64,000 bases of DNA. Source: Prochilodus magdalenae (Eukaryota > Chordata > Actinopteri > Characiformes > Prochilodontidae). The notes under the pieces were generated by a model, which was not told the DNA's origin, did no database searches, and saw nothing but the letters and a program-made list of their open reading frames with translations. Position 1 is the stretch's first letter, and each line of letters begins with the position of its first letter. The position numbers and the translations under genes are program-made. Below, one piece after another: positions 45,579 through 59,099 of the stretch. The DNA lies in assembly GCA_024036415.1 (NCBI GenBank), contig JAMWET010003871.1:535501-599500 (forward strand), read 5' to 3'.

Positions 45579-47880
45579 AGACGCGGCATGGAGGTGCCTG
45601 CATCATTGCACAACTTGTCTGAGTTAAATATGACCCAGTGAACCATTTGCAAACAACTTAGCACTTACTCTCCAGGCTACTTTGCGTATAGATAAGTACC
45701 TGGTTATCTATGTTGTTATTTTAATGAAAAAAAAATCTAAACCGTATGCATACAGTGTGTAACATGTTTGTACGCTTCGTCGCTGTTATATCAAAACCTC
45801 ATAACTCCATTTCATGATCTTTGGACCAATAAAAGTGGTCCAAATGTACTTGGAAAAAAATCTCGTTACATTAACGTCCGTTACAGTTAAAGGTGAATTC
45901 CTCAGATTTTCTCTGAATTACTGTGTAATTCAGTTTGTCGAGAGTGAGGTCATTCAGAGTGGTCTCTCAAAGTGGATTTCTTTGTATTGGTGGTGATAGG
46001 AACCGGGAGTGATGTCTGTAGAAGTTTAACCTATGGTTGTGTGCGAATGTTTGAGTGCCCCTGGACCAATGACATGTATTGTTGGCTTTAAATTAAGTGA
46101 GCACATATAGAGAGCACACTTCTGCATTATAATGCATAGGTGCTGTTTATTTGTGGAATTGAACACACTGGGGGGAAAAATGAAACATAAAATGAGGCCT
46201 ATGCAGAAGTTAAGGCACGTTTTATATTTGAAGTTTTATTTTTTTTCCAATAAATACAAAAATGTGCAGCTTAAAGTCATAAACCAGTGCGTTCTCTGTA
46301 GGGGTGAGTTAACGTACTACCTTATTTACAGATCAAACATGCATGCCATTTCGCTGGGGTGTTCAGACCTTTGCATACACGTCACAAGCTTGTGCAATGC
46401 TGATAAAGGTGAAAGAGTGGGACCGTTTTTCCTTACCGCACCCAGCATCCCCTTTTCCACCATGAAGGGTTTTTTTTAAAATGCATTTTAACCCCAAAAG
46501 TTCTCAGTATAGTCCAGTATCTCAGAACTGTCATGAAACAACGTCTCGGAAATCAGGCAGCGTATTCATGACGGTTTTATAAACGTTTAGCGATGTAGCT
46601 TTTAGAGGTATTAAGCTCTTCCCATCACCACCGGATCGTAGCGTGGAAATCAAATCTATGTAATTCTCCTTTAAGCACTTATTTCCTTCTCAGCTAACAT
46701 TTTCTGTGCGACGTTTTGTTACGACAGCGGCAATTTATTTTTGTGTTTTTCAGCTGAAAACCCCGATGGTTTTTAAGATCTTTCCGTTATTCTTTGTTCT
46801 GTGGTACTAAATAGAAACGAGTCTTTCAAGACCCGAGAAACGTCAGGGGTTGAATGAAGCGAATATTACTGACATATGTGCCTTCTAGGGATTTTTCTAT
46901 ATAGAACATTAGACTGTATTTTACCACTGTATGGAAGTGCTCTTCATAACGAACTGGAAGAAGTTTAGCGTAGCATTAGTCAGGGATTGCATTCATAGGC
47001 ACTAAAGCTGATCAACAAATATTAGCAATCGATTGTTACCGTATCTCTTTAAGTTGAAGTATATTTAGCACTTAGGAGCAGAGGAACTGTTAAACAGAGA
47101 AAACAGCACTAGCGTTACGAGATCAGTGTCAGCCTTATGAGATATTCAACTCAGATTAGTACTGACAGCACTAATGGATAATACTGATTAACAGTATTAA
47201 CACCAGCTCATGCATATGCTTTATAGCATATATAGCAGTATATATAAATCTATGCAGGTACATTTGCTCTCATCAAAACAGAGCCTTAATTGGATTGACT
47301 GGACCAACGCTTTTCATCCACTGATAACCTTGAATATAGCTTTAGGTGCCACAGCATTAATGCAGGGCTATGTAGTAAGTGCACAGATATTTCCACTTGA
47401 GCTTGTAGCTCCTTTTGTGCACTTTGAAACTCATTTTTGCTATAAAAAACAATAACGTTTAACAAGTTAGCCGTACTCCAGCTCTTCCTACAAATGCGAA
47501 GTCTTCTTGTTGTTGTGTATTTTCTGAGAAAACCTGAAGTGTCCTTGAGTTTTCCTCGCTGTGTAGGCACAGTCTTTCTAAACGTGTCAATACGTGAACA
47601 GATCTGAGGAGCAGGTCAAGTCACTATAACGGTGTTATTTTTGTTGTTGTGGGGTTTTTTTTTGTGTCCAGTCTGCCACTGCGTTTCTCTTTCCACTCCG
47701 AAGGTTATGCTCATAACCTACTGATTTATTGCACACAGCACGCACTTTGTTTACCGTTGTGCCGGGTTTCTTCAGCTGTCAGTGATCCAGGCTTCAATAT
47801 CTGCTGTTCATCTCGTAACATGCTTTGTGGTTGTACTTTATTGTTTGTTCGTTTCTGCGGTTAATTGGGTAAAAATAAAT
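45579..47880 (+). other. paqr6: paqr6 3' UTR and following sequence, end uncertain
   Basis: No further coding sequence is seen after the paqr6 stop. AATAAA hexamers occur at 45828-45833, 46249-46254 and 47874-47879, so the transcript could end at about 45.85 kb or be considerably longer. A dispersed-repeat fragment with the AGTGG...GGTGATAGGAACC motif lies at 45930-46030 inside the candidate UTR. Choosing between these sites needs RNA data. Confidence 0.45.
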
Positions 47881-50260
47881 GCTAAGTCTGTACAATGTGA
47901 ATGAAATGATATTGCTACATACAGTACTGTGCAAATATCAACCTTCATATAATTCATTTTCAGTCAAGTTATTCATTTTTATGGAAAACTGCATCGAATC
48001 CTCAACAACTAAATACAGATTCACCTTTTTGTATTTAGTTGGTTCACTCTTTGCCTTTATTACAGTCCAGCCTCTAGAAATTTCATCCTGGTTGGTTGTC
48101 CGTCCATCTCACAATGGAAGGATGGACACAAACTGTGGATGGTGTTTCAGATCTAAAGCAAGTATGCAGGCTGGGTTTTCCTACTCGCTCTTAAAGGTGA
48201 AAGCTTTATGTGCTTAATGATCTGAGCGGGCAGTTTTGGTGGTCTACAGGGGGTCTTTCAGGTGGTTGCTAGGTATTTTCCCCTTTATTTTAATTTTTTG
48301 ACGGTGTCATTACTTGTGCAAGTGGAGTATTTTTAATTTAATCTGCTCCATGAAATTAGTAACTTGACAATGTTGAAAGAAAATTGAATAAATTAGGTTG
48401 ATCTCAATTGCACAGTTACGATAAAAACACATTACCGAATCACTGATGAGACTTACGGTTAACCTGCATTGTTGTGACCATATGTGTGGATGTCTTGATT
48501 CATCGAAACACCCACAGAAACTGATCTGGAGCTGTGACTGGATTCTTACGGAGCCAGTATCCTGATAATTATTAACAATCGATAAGCGTTGTTCCAGTTG
48601 TTCTTTATTGTAAACTAGTTACAACAACCACACTCAAATAAGAGACCACGTAGTTTGATAGACGTTAGTGCCAGCCATGTTTAACAGCCTTGCTGAAGCA
48701 TCTGCAAAGGGTGTTTCACAATAGTGCTCCAAAATAACATGACCTGAAGGAACTGCATTAGTCACTAATGTGCTTTTATCATTGACTGTTAATGATCTGC
48801 TATGAGAAAGCTGCTTGTACTGTAATATACTCTAGAAGAACCTTCTCTAACATGCTGCAGGTTACTGGTGGGGTTTAGGACATGTTGGTTTAGATTGCCA
48901 AAGGAGATTACAGGGTATGAAGGATTAGTAAGTGCTATAATGGTCCGAGAGGGAATGGTTCTGTAATGCTAAAGCAGCTGTCTAGCCGAAGTTTAAGGAA
49001 TCCACGTTTCAAATAGATGCTGCACACATGAAGCTCATAGATGAAGCTCTGCTAGAGCGAGCATCGCTGAAACAGGTTGTATTAGGGAAGGGATGTGGCT
49101 GGCTGTTGTGGTATGGTTATGGTAGACTAGCAATGTTACACAATGCTTGAAAATGATTAGCAATGCTACAAAGACAGATTTCCTAAATGAGCAATGCTAC
49201 AGAAACAGATTTTTGATATTACCAATGCTACACAAAGTGCCACTGCATGTATATACGTCAAGATTGTAATCAGTGTACAATTTTGTCAGCATGTTCGACA
49301 TTTGAAAGTCAGGAATCTTCTTTGTTAAGAAAATGATCTCTTTTACTGGTCATCATTCCATTATCTAAGTCTTCCGTAAAAACAGATATTCCTCATTATT
49401 TGACCAGCTCAAAAAGCTTTGATACAGGAATCGCATTTGATTTTCTACACGTTGCACTTCGTTTTACGAAATAGTGGATTGAAAGCTAAAGGGAAAGTGG
49501 GAGGCATGATATTACATCCATCAGATTCAAAATGGTCATTTTGTTCATTGTTAACCATATTAAAATCCATGTATGTATTGTTTTGGGTTGGACTGATCTG
49601 TTCCACTGTTAACCTTATTAAAATCTACTGTTTTTGAAACAGTATTTCAAACTAAATCTGTGGCCTTTATTGTAAACAGTAGACTATAACAATAACTGAT
49701 GGTCCATTTACCGCTGTCAATAAGTGTTTTTATAACATTCGCTGCCATTAGTCCCTCGCTCACAAACATGCACTCATACCAAAAGAACACAGTAGTAGTG
49801 ACATGCAAGTCACAGCATTTTATACAGCCCCTTTCTGCCTGACAGAAGTAAATGCATAATATTTAATAATATTACATATCATAAACAGTAAATATTAAAC
49901 TATAATATAAGAATAAATAGAGTAAGAATTACAGAAGAGCTATTAACAGCAGACAGTAACAGTGGGCCTCATATATGGTTATATGAGATACATACTAAAA
50001 GGTATGTCTATACATTAATCAGAGCAGCATATATATTATATTGCACTAATAGATATATGAGGTAGTAAAGACTATCAATAAAATATAATATTAATATAAT
50101 ATTACTAGAATCCAGATTGACCGGAGTGGTCATTTAGAGAGCAGAGAGTCATTAAGAGAGCAGAAAGGGCAGATATATTCCCAGATTCTACAGTAGAAGA
50201 TTAATTATTATTAATATTATTAATTATTAATATTAACATAATATTATATTGTTATTGTAG
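45880..50260. other. Intergenic between paqr6 and ntrk1, left part
   Basis: AT-rich; contains dispersed-repeat pieces at 45930-46030 and 48090-48360. No osteocalcin-like or other gene was recognised, although BGLAP neighbours PAQR6 in human. Confidence 0.55.
49125..49225. repeat. Short degenerate tandem repeat (AGCAATGCTACA units)
   Basis: AGCAATGTTACACAATG, AGCAATGCTACAAAGACAGA TTT, AGCAATGCTACAGAAACAGA TTTTTG and CAATGCTACACAAAG occur at intervals of about 35-40 bases. Confidence 0.6.
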
Positions 50261-50261
50261 C

Positions 50262-50296
<35 letters not shown>

Positions 50297-50840
50297 AATA
50301 TATATAGCATTCACATTTTTTCCAGAATGAATATATAATGTTCAGTTCCCATTAAAGATTAAAGTAGATTACCTTATTACATAAATTACATTAGATTGTA
50401 TTTGATTCTGCACATGTAAATGTGAATATTACCAGTTTACTGTGGTGATGTAGAATTTTACCTCAAGGATAAAAGGTGAAGTAGCAGGAACGTTCCTTCC
50501 CCTCCGTTTGTGAAATAGAAATGGAATGTGGTCAGAAGGGGGCATGAGTGGACCAGCTACCGTTTTACTGTCAAGCTGAAGACAGATGAAGCGAGCCTCT
50601 GAGCAGCAGATGTTGTGCACGATGGGGAATTATTTTCTTGGACAGTTTATTGTCAGTTTTCACAATAACCAAATTGCTGTTATGTAAGTGGCAGCATTCT
50701 TCATTCTGCACGTGATTGTAAGCATTCTTGTATTTAATAATTCTAGACTGTTTTTGCATTAAAGCTGGAAATGAAGCGCAGGTACAGCCTGGAAGTCACA
50801 GATCAGGACCATCAGCAAAGCTTGTGACCTGAATATATTT

Positions 50841-50951
<111 letters not shown>

Positions 50952-51244
50952 CATGTACAAATGTAAAGCAAAACTGTTTAGATTATATGCTGAATGATGC
51001 ATATTTTTCACTCACTAGTAATATATTTTATATGTTTATATTTATATTTTATGAGAGGTTGTGTGTTGTTCGTGTTTGTGTGTTTCTGATTACATGAGAG
51101 ATGTAATACCAATATAGAGTGGTGAACAACGAAGGACCACAGAACCTGATGAAGTGTGGGTGACGTACCTCCAGTGACACATCCAATAAATGCTTCCTTT
51201 GGCAGCACTGAGGTAAGCGGTGAGCTGTATGTGTAATAGATGCA

Positions 51245-51292
51245 AAAAAAAATAAATAAATAATAATAAAAAAATAATAATAATAATAATAA
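51245..51292. repeat. AAT/AAAT microsatellite
   Basis: A-rich run of AAATAAATAAATAATAAT units ending in six AAT repeats. Confidence 0.9.
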
Positions 51293-51421
51293 CACATAAC
51301 AGGTGTTGCACATTGCTTTTCTACTGTATATTTGTATTTACCACCAGTGTTTTATGAAACCAACCACACCCAACTATATGGATGTTTTCGGTCATCTTAA
51401 GGCTCTGCAGGTCTCTTTTTT

Positions 51422-51595
51422 TAAAGCTCTAGTTACTCAGTCAGTTTAGTGAATATTTATGAGGGACAGGCCAATAGAATTATTCCAAAACTGCTTGGAA
51501 ATGAATCTTGTTCTTTTAGTCTCCACTGCAGGTTAAGAAATCTGTTTTAACCTCCTGTAAAGTTTGGACCGTAGGTGGACCGTATGATTCCATGT
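51422..51595 (+). repeat. Dispersed repeat, copy 1 of a pair
   Basis: AAAGCTCTAGTTACTCAGTC, TTAGTGAATATTTATGAGGG, AAACTGCTTGGAAATGAATC TTGTTCT and TCCACTGCAGGTTAAGAAAT CTG match 62796-62985 block by block. Non-coding; class unknown. Confidence 0.6.
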
Positions 51596-51889
51596 GTGCT
51601 ATTTTACAGTTTGATGCCTGATTGTGTTTGTATTTATTTGGGCTTTACAGTATTTACATATGTTCACACTGGGCTTTACATTATTTATTTATGTCCTCCT
51701 TTATGTAGAGATAATTCTATTAATCAGGCTGTTTATCCAGGCAGTAAGTGTTTATTTGTACTTATCATCCCTTTATGTGACGACACCTGGACAACAGCAG
51801 AGTCATGGACAATCAGACGTGTAGTAGGACAGACAAACCCAACAGCTGAATGAGGAAACAGACAAGCAACAACTTTGGTGTACATATGA

Positions 51890-52620
51890 AAAATGAACGA
51901 ATGGAGGAACAATGCCGGTGTACAGGTACAGTGAGGAATGAGTTAAGGAACAATGCTGTATGGATGAAGGAAGGAAAGAATAAAGGAACAGGGTTGATAT
52001 ACGGATAAAGGGATGAACAAATGAAGGATAAGGGAAAGAAGGAATAAATGTTGATGTATGGATAAAGGAATGAACGAATGAAGGAATAAATGAACAATGC
52101 TAATGTATGGATAAAGGAATGAACAAATGAAGGAAAAAGGAATGAACGAATGTAGGATAAAGGTATGAATGAATAAAGGAACAGGGTTGCTATACGGATA
52201 AAGGGATGAACAAATGAAGGATAAAGGAATGAAGGAATAAATGAACAATGTTAATGTATGGATAATGGAATGAACGAATGAAGGAATAAATAAACAATGT
52301 TGGTATACAGATAAAGGAATGAAGGAATAAATAAACAATGTTAATGTATGGATAAAGGAATGAACGAATGAAGGATAAAGGAATGAAGGAATAAATGAAC
52401 AATGTTAATGTATGGATAAAGGAATGAACGAATGAAGGATAAAGGAATGAAGGAATAAATGAACAATGTTAATGTATGGATAAAGGATTGAACGAATGAA
52501 GGATAAAGGAATGAAGGAATAAATGAACAATGTTAATGTATGGATAAAGGAATGAACGAATGAAGGATAAAGGAATGAAGGAAAGAAAGAAAGAATGTAT
52601 GGATAAGAAAGAATGAATAT
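51890..52620. repeat. 64-bp minisatellite of GAAT/GGAT-rich units
   Basis: Best units between 52277 and 52590 have an exact 64-base spacing (TTAATGTATGG at 52341, 52405, 52469 and 52533). The unit includes GGATAAAGGAATGAACGAAT, GAAGGATAAAGGAATGAAGG and AATAAATGAACAATG. The left half is more degenerate. Since 64 is not a multiple of 3, the frames running through it on the minus strand are chance products. Confidence 0.95.
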
Positions 52621-52739
52621 AGGACGAGTGTTGGTGTATGGATGAAGGGAGTGTCCTCCCTGGATAAAGTGTAGTGTGAGGTAAGGAGTGTTTTAACCTG
52701 GACTGCTCTCTGAATGAGACACAATGCATGACAGAGCTA

Positions 52740-55450
52740 GGCTACGGGATGAGGAGAGGTAAGAAATAGTTCTGAGCCATATGAATGGGTTTCAGCTGCT
52801 GCGTAGGTGCGTAAGGCATTTATGGGCTACTGTATTTCACAGTACAGAGCTTTTACAGCAGGCCTGCTCTGGTACAGAGCCGACTCCCAGTTTCTATACA
52901 GTGCTGTGTTCTTTTGTGTGCAGCTTTTTCATAGTAAAAATACCAAAACACTCAGCACCTACATTTAGACCACAGTTACTGCTCGTTACTTCTTCCTGGT
53001 TTTGTCTGGCACTCATTTGGAGCTTCATTAATTTGATTGCTCCTTCATGTTACAGTGGATCAGTGGGGTTTGGGGAAATCAGGGTGTAGAAGTATTATTT
53101 CAGGGATGTGGTGTCGGGAAATGTGCACTCCCGTCTGTCAGTTGGGGAAATCTATAAAACCAAAAAAACTGGAACCTTTCAGCATCCTACCTTTATTAGC
53201 AGCAGAGAATTAATAATACACCATGACCGACTCTGATCCATGCATGCTGAAGCTACAGGCTGGTTCTAGCGGTCCAGCTTACATGAACTGTTTTTATTGC
53301 CCTTTATCTTTTCTTCCCCAATTTATGAGTCGTTTCTGTAAGATAACAGCAGTCATCTGCCTGTGTCCTGAACAAAGGAAAGGGTGGGCATCCCTGGAGA
53401 GCTGGGATTAAAGGGGTACTCCAGTGGTTTTCAAGCAGTTTGTAATCGCACCGCAATCATTTTGCTGCGTTTCTCGGCCAGCGTGCAGCCGCTGTGTCCG
53501 TGAATACGTATTTCAATTATGTGACCATGCAATCACAACTTGAGACTGCAACCTACATTTTAGCAATACAGGTGTTAGGATGACTGATCATGAACACCGG
53601 AACACGGTTGTTGTCAGATTTTTTTGTATCTATGACAATATGAGCCCACAAAACTTCATTATATACAACAGTTAGTCACCAAGGCAAATTCTGATTGGTT
53701 AGTAGAATGTTTAAACACAATAACCGCATAACTCTGTGGAAACGCTGGTTGCTAATTTTATGAATTCTGATTTAGTGCAAACGAAAAAGAAAGTTGATTG
53801 TTTCTATAACTTAGAGGTTATAAAGTTTGTCTTGCTGCCTGTTTTCGAAGAAGATGCATCAAATTTGTTATTGATCCTAAGTGAGATCTTAGTCAGCAAA
53901 GCTAAACAACAGTGGTTGGGATAGTATAGTGGATAACACCTCTGCCTCCCACGCTGTAGACTGGAGTTTGATCGCTTACCTGGGTGAGTGCCCTATGCTA
54001 TACCAATGCTATATAAGTTTCCCTGGGCAAGACACCTTACACTACCTTCACCTGCCTGTGCAGGAAGTGATCCAGTCTGACACATACCATAAATACCATA
54101 AATGTAAACAAACTGGAATTAACAGAATACAGTTCAGTAAACAAGCTGGTTCAATTCAGACATTCAATTCAGCAAATACTGAAGAAGCTGAGCTGAACCT
54201 GTCAATGCCACAGATCTACATCTCCAGCTGTAGCAGTAAAGAGAGCTATTTCTCGTGGCGGAAGGAACTGCTGATATTAAAGCATATTTGATAAGAGGAT
54301 CAGGTCTGCTTTGTGAGAGAGCAATAGAACAGTCACACTTACCGTTACTGTGTCCTACTCAACAATAGCACACTCCGTCTCAGGATGTATTGCCTAAATA
54401 TCAACATTGATTAAATATGAAATGTGTCTGCATTGCATCTAACATTATATTTGCAATTATGTCCCAGGCTGATCAAATACTATCCACTGTATTACATGAT
54501 ATATTCATTTTATGATATATCAATCGTTAAAGCTCCGCCCACATTGCAAAGTTGGTAATGGATTACCGTAAATTCTTCACTCCGAAAATATAATTCTACA
54601 GCTTAATTTAGAAATGTGAGCTGTGACTTTGTATTCTACAGAAACACCTCTTTTGCATGAACCTATTCACTGATGAATTCAGTGACTGCTAATTAGCTTC
54701 TCTTATGAGTCAGAAGTTGTTTAGTTCTTTTCTAATTACAAGGAAATGGGTCAAAATCCTCGTAGCTGGTAATCTGCGGTACCATAGAGATTAGTTTGGA
54801 AAATGCCGGAGTGTTCCTTTAAATGCCATGGAAAGAAAGCTGTGCATGAGCCAACAGTAGCATTACCCCCCGTCCATTACTGCTCCCTGGGGGGCTCGGC
54901 CCGCACAGACAGCCAGAGCCAAATGAAAGAGCAGAGTGGAGAGTGTGTCGGTGGCGTGAAACTGCTGTTTGTGTTTCTGGGAGATGATCTGGAAGATTAG
55001 ATTTATTTCCTGTCAATTGTCTTTCCACTTTATTCAGATAAATATAGGACCGAGAGATGACTGTAGGAGAGAGGCTAGAGAAACACTCCCAACTTCAAAA
55101 CGGTAAAAAGAAATCAGCCCCTCGTGCTGCGTGTGGTCAGTCATCAGAGGTCAGGATTAATTGGAAGTAGCAGAGTTTTTAGAAGGAAACGATTTGGTCT
55201 GAGGTTTTTCATGGTTATAGAATCAACTGAAAGCAGTGAACCATGTTAATTGCTTATATGGACCATTCTGCTCAAAACTGCAGTCTCCAAAAGCAGCGCA
55301 GTACGAACATAATTAAGGGATTAAGTTCTCATCTTTATAAAAGCAGCCTATTAACTAAGATAACCTGTAACTAATAAAACATATTTACACAATCCCAATT
55401 TATTGGGCACTTTCTGCTGGAAGGTGTTTGTACTAAACCCTAAAAAACCC
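52740..55450. other. Intergenic, no gene recognised
   Basis: Apart from the SINE at 53914-54110, nothing recognisable. Short frames in this stretch show no family match. Confidence 0.6.
53914..54110 (+). repeat. tRNA-derived SINE (copy 4, degenerate)
   Basis: Head GGTTGGGATAGTATAGTGG, B-box remnant GGAGTTTGATCGC, then TGCTATACCAATGC, CTGGGCAAGACACC and the tail ACCATAAATGTAAA. The CGCTCTGGATAAG segment has been lost or has diverged. It lies in intergenic DNA between paqr6 and ntrk1. Confidence 0.7.
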
Positions 55451-55621
55451 TAATATATATATATATATATATATGTATATAAATCCGTGCAGTACGTTGT
55501 ATATAAAATACATGTATATGCATTTTGTCAGTTTGTCAGTGTCAACAGAAAAGGCCCAAAATTACTTGGGAAAAAATCTCATTGACTTACATTAAAGTTA
55601 AACTAGGCTTTTATCCATTCC

Positions 55622-55654
<33 letters not shown>

Positions 55655-55801
55655 GTGTGTCTGTGTGCATATGTGTGTGTGTGTGTGTGTGTCTGTGTGT
55701 ATATATATGTGTGTGTCTGTGTGTGTGTATATGTGTGTGTATGTGTGTGTGTGTCTGTGTGTGTGTGTATATATGTGTGTGTGTGTGTCTGTGTGTGTGT
55801 G

Positions 55802-55892
<91 letters not shown>

Positions 55893-55901
55893 GTGTATAC
55901 G

Positions 55902-55942
<41 letters not shown>

Positions 55943-55981
55943 CTCTGTGTGTGTATATATGTGTGTGTGTGTGTATATATA

Positions 55982-56016
<35 letters not shown>

Positions 56017-56025
56017 CTCTGTGTG

Positions 56026-56069
<44 letters not shown>

Positions 56070-56103
56070 TGTGTGTGTGTGTGTATGTGTGTGTGTGTCT
56101 CTG

Positions 56104-56148
<45 letters not shown>

Positions 56149-56159
56149 CTCTGTGTGTG

Positions 56160-56239
<80 letters not shown>

Positions 56240-56250
56240 TGTGTGTGTAT
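55622..56250. repeat. Very long GT microsatellite with ATATAT interruptions
   Basis: About 630 bases of GT repeats broken by ATAT(AT) and CTCTG/CTG steps at fairly regular spacing, preceded by TA repeats at 55622-55639. Alternating purine-pyrimidine DNA of this kind can form Z-DNA. Three overlapping frames of VCVC/YMCV residues exist only because of the dinucleotide period. Confidence 0.97.
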
Positions 56251-56294
56251 AATTTATTTATTTTTTAATAAAAAGCTAAAAATGTGGATAAAAA

Positions 56295-56405
56295 CCTTGA
56301 GTGTTTAAACACCTTAGTGTCACTGCTGTATTGAGAGAAGTCCACCACTCTAACTATCCAGCTAGCAGCGTCCTGTGGGCAGCCTCCTGTGACCACTGAT
56401 GAAGG
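56295..56405 (-). repeat. Dispersed fish repeat (CATTATGACCACCTC type), another part
   Basis: TTTAAACACCTTAGTGTCAC TGCTGT and CTAGCAGCGTCCTGTGGGCA GCCTCCTGTGACCACTGATG belong to the middle of the same family as 40697-40920. Immediately follows the GT microsatellite. Confidence 0.5.
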
Positions 56406-57494
56406 ACTAGATGAAGGATTGGTCAGTTGGTCCAGATTTGGTGGATGCCTTCCCTGGCACAATTCCGAGGAGAATTCCCTGTAGACTGGGATTTTAGCCA
56501 CTGCTGGTAGACCTGTATGACCGTACGCTTCCACACACCTGCAGATTCAGCTACTTCCTCCACACTATGGTCTTTGGCCACACCCACATGCTCAGTCCCT
56601 CCTTTTAGCCATTAACATCTGCTCTGGAGCCATCTTCCACACATGGAACGAGACATTCCCTGCACTGTAGCACCTCTTCCCAATCTATGGATCCCATCAC
56701 TCACACACCACAGGTATTTATAGCTCCATCATCCTCATACAGCACCTGAAAACTCATTTTTAGTCCAGTGAGCTTATGAACATATATGATTATATATTTT
56801 GAAATATATACCCGGCTCTTTAGGATATATGAACTTGTATATGCTTACATATCAGAATTCCCCTTTTTTCACTAGCGAGGTAAAGGCATTTGTCCCGCCT
56901 CATATATAAATAAATCTGCGTGCTCAGTTTTCCCTACTATTCATCAAATTGGTGAACACAGCCCTCAGTGTTCAAGCCATCATTTAATAAATGTCAAACC
57001 ACCAATCAAACAACTGCTAAATGCTCCTTGTTGCAGATGGAGTCACTTTGTAAATAATGATCTGTTGTTGCTGGTTGGAGGTGCTTCTGTGTACTGCATA
57101 TGCTGGGGCGTTGGGTTGTTTGGACTGGGTTTGTGGGTCACCATGGACAGGAACAGCATGGCTGAAGATGGCCTACCTTCTACCTGGCTGCCAGACCTGG
57201 GCAGCAGTTCTCCCCTATAGCTGTATTCAGTAATAGAGCATTTACTTAAAGCGCCGATCTCTGGCGGCCTGGAGAGAAGCCTCTGGAGAGGCTAGCCTGA
57301 ACTCAAGACGGAGTAGCAGATAGAATTAGCAGCACAATGAGGATAGGAGAAGAAGTGTGGTTATCCTGGTGGCTGCTTCCTGAACGGCGGATGGGCAAGA
57401 TAGTGGTGGAGCTGGGTGAATTTAAGCAGGTACATCTGCAGCACAGAACAAATTAAAAACCAGCAAAGACAGCTGGATAAAACGCTACTATATA

Positions 57495-58015
57495 CAGGGG
57501 TTGGACAATGAAACTGAAACACCTGGTTTTAGCCCACAATCATTTATTAGTATGGTGTAGGGCCTCCTTTTGCGGCCAATACAGCGTCATTTTGTCTTGG
57601 GAATGACATATACTGCGTCCTGCACAGTGGTCAGAGGGAGTTTAAGCCATTCTTCTTGCAGGATAGTGGCCAGGTCACTACGTGATGCTGGTGGAGGTTC
57701 GTCCTTCTTGGTGGTATGCTGACATTACCCTGGATACCGTGGCTCTTGATACATCACAAAGACTTGCTGTCTTGGTCACAGATGCGCCAGCAGGACGTGC
57801 ACCAACAATCTGTCCTCTTTTGAACTCTGGTATGTCACCCATAATGCTGTGTGCATTGCAGTATTTAGAGCAGAACTGTGCTCTTACCTGCTAACTGAAC
57901 CTTCACACTCTGCTCTTACTGGTGCAATGTGCAATTAATGAAGATTGGCCACCAGGCTGGTCCAATTTAGCCACACTAAAATGACAGGTGTTTCAGTTTC
58001 ATTGTCCAACCCCTG
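57495..58015 (-). mobile_element. Internally deleted Tc1-like element (copy B)
   Basis: Same terminal repeats and TA flanks as 44307-44839, but in the opposite orientation. Read on the minus strand it keeps the same helix-turn-helix segment as far as GAAGGACGAACC, then jumps to the end of the transposase (CCTGGCCACTATCCTGCAAG, encoding DLATILQEEW) and the CGCTGTATTGGCCGC end. The deletion differs from copy A, so the two arose by separate events from one full-length parent. Confidence 0.9.
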
Positions 58016-58689
58016 TATGCAAATACTGTATACGGGTGACTTACATAGCAGGAGCTGTTCAGTGTATTAACAGTCATGTGTGTTATTTTGCAAACCTTAG
58101 CATTAATTAATGTTACTTTCTGATCAGTGGAGTGCATAAAGGCCCCCAGTGTGGAGAACCAAGCCTGAGCATGGGCTTGCGTAGAGGGTTAGCAAGAAAT
58201 ACATGTAAACAATCAGGCCTATTTTTATCAATATTGATGGAATCTGTTGCAGATTGCGACTGTAATGTAATCACACTGTGATAAGACAGAGCCGTGTTCA
58301 GTAACAGTGTGTAATTGCTATCCAGTGAGTCTATTCATGTCACATTCAGCCAGTGTGTGTGTGCACACAAGGAAAACAGTTCCCCTTTGAAAGGTGATGA
58401 AACAGGTCTGAATAGAAGGCCTCATTAAGACACGAGCGATGATGACAGCTTTATTCAAACAGTAATATTTATTTGTACAATAATTACAAATGATAGCTCT
58501 TGCAGAACTCAAACCGCGCCTGTCATCCGTGTGCTGATTATAAAGCAGCTTCCAACCAAAAATGCTTCAGTAGACACAATGCAATTCATATGAAGGTTAC
58601 GCAGGCTTGAAAGACTAAACAGTTAATGAAAGCCGGTGGAACCAGTTAGCATGGTATTATATGACTCGCCCTCACGTTTATTTTTTTGT

Positions 58690-58955
58690 TACGCAGCGTG
58701 TGCTGTTTTAGGGTTATAGGGTCTGTAAATCTCCCAGTAATAATTAAACTCAAACTCAAAATTAAGCCTAGATATATAGGGTTTGTTAATCTCCCAGCTA
58801 AACCTACAGTCAAACTCTAAACTAAGGCTGAACTTAGGTATATAGGGTTTATTAAACTTCCAGTAAAAAACTAAATTTAAAATTAAGCTACGTTTTTGCA
58901 TATATGGGTTTGCTCATTTCCCAGTAAGGATTTAATTCAAACTCAAAATTAAGCC
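58690..58955. repeat. Degenerate tandem repeat, four units of about 65 bp
   Basis: Each unit has TATAGGGTTTGTTAATCTCC CAG, an AAACTCAAACTCAAAATTAA GCC segment and a linker. Units start near 58706, 58778, 58841 and 58903. Confidence 0.75.
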
Positions 58956-59099
58956 TTGAGATTTCTGATGACAGGAACCAGTTATCTAAGGCCTTTAATG
59001 GCAGTGAGATACATAAAGGGAGGACTTGTTCACCCTTTGTGAGAACAGCAGAGAATTAGCCGGAGAATTTTCAGCATTTCCTCAAATTTTGCGTTTATA

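Noticed and set aside
51813..52729. Several phenylalanine/serine-rich frames on the minus strand
   Set aside because: They cross a 64-bp minisatellite in all three frames; no start context, splice signals or family match.
55525..56308. Three long overlapping VCVC/YMCV-rich frames
   Set aside because: They arise only from the GT dinucleotide repeat, which has no stop in any frame.
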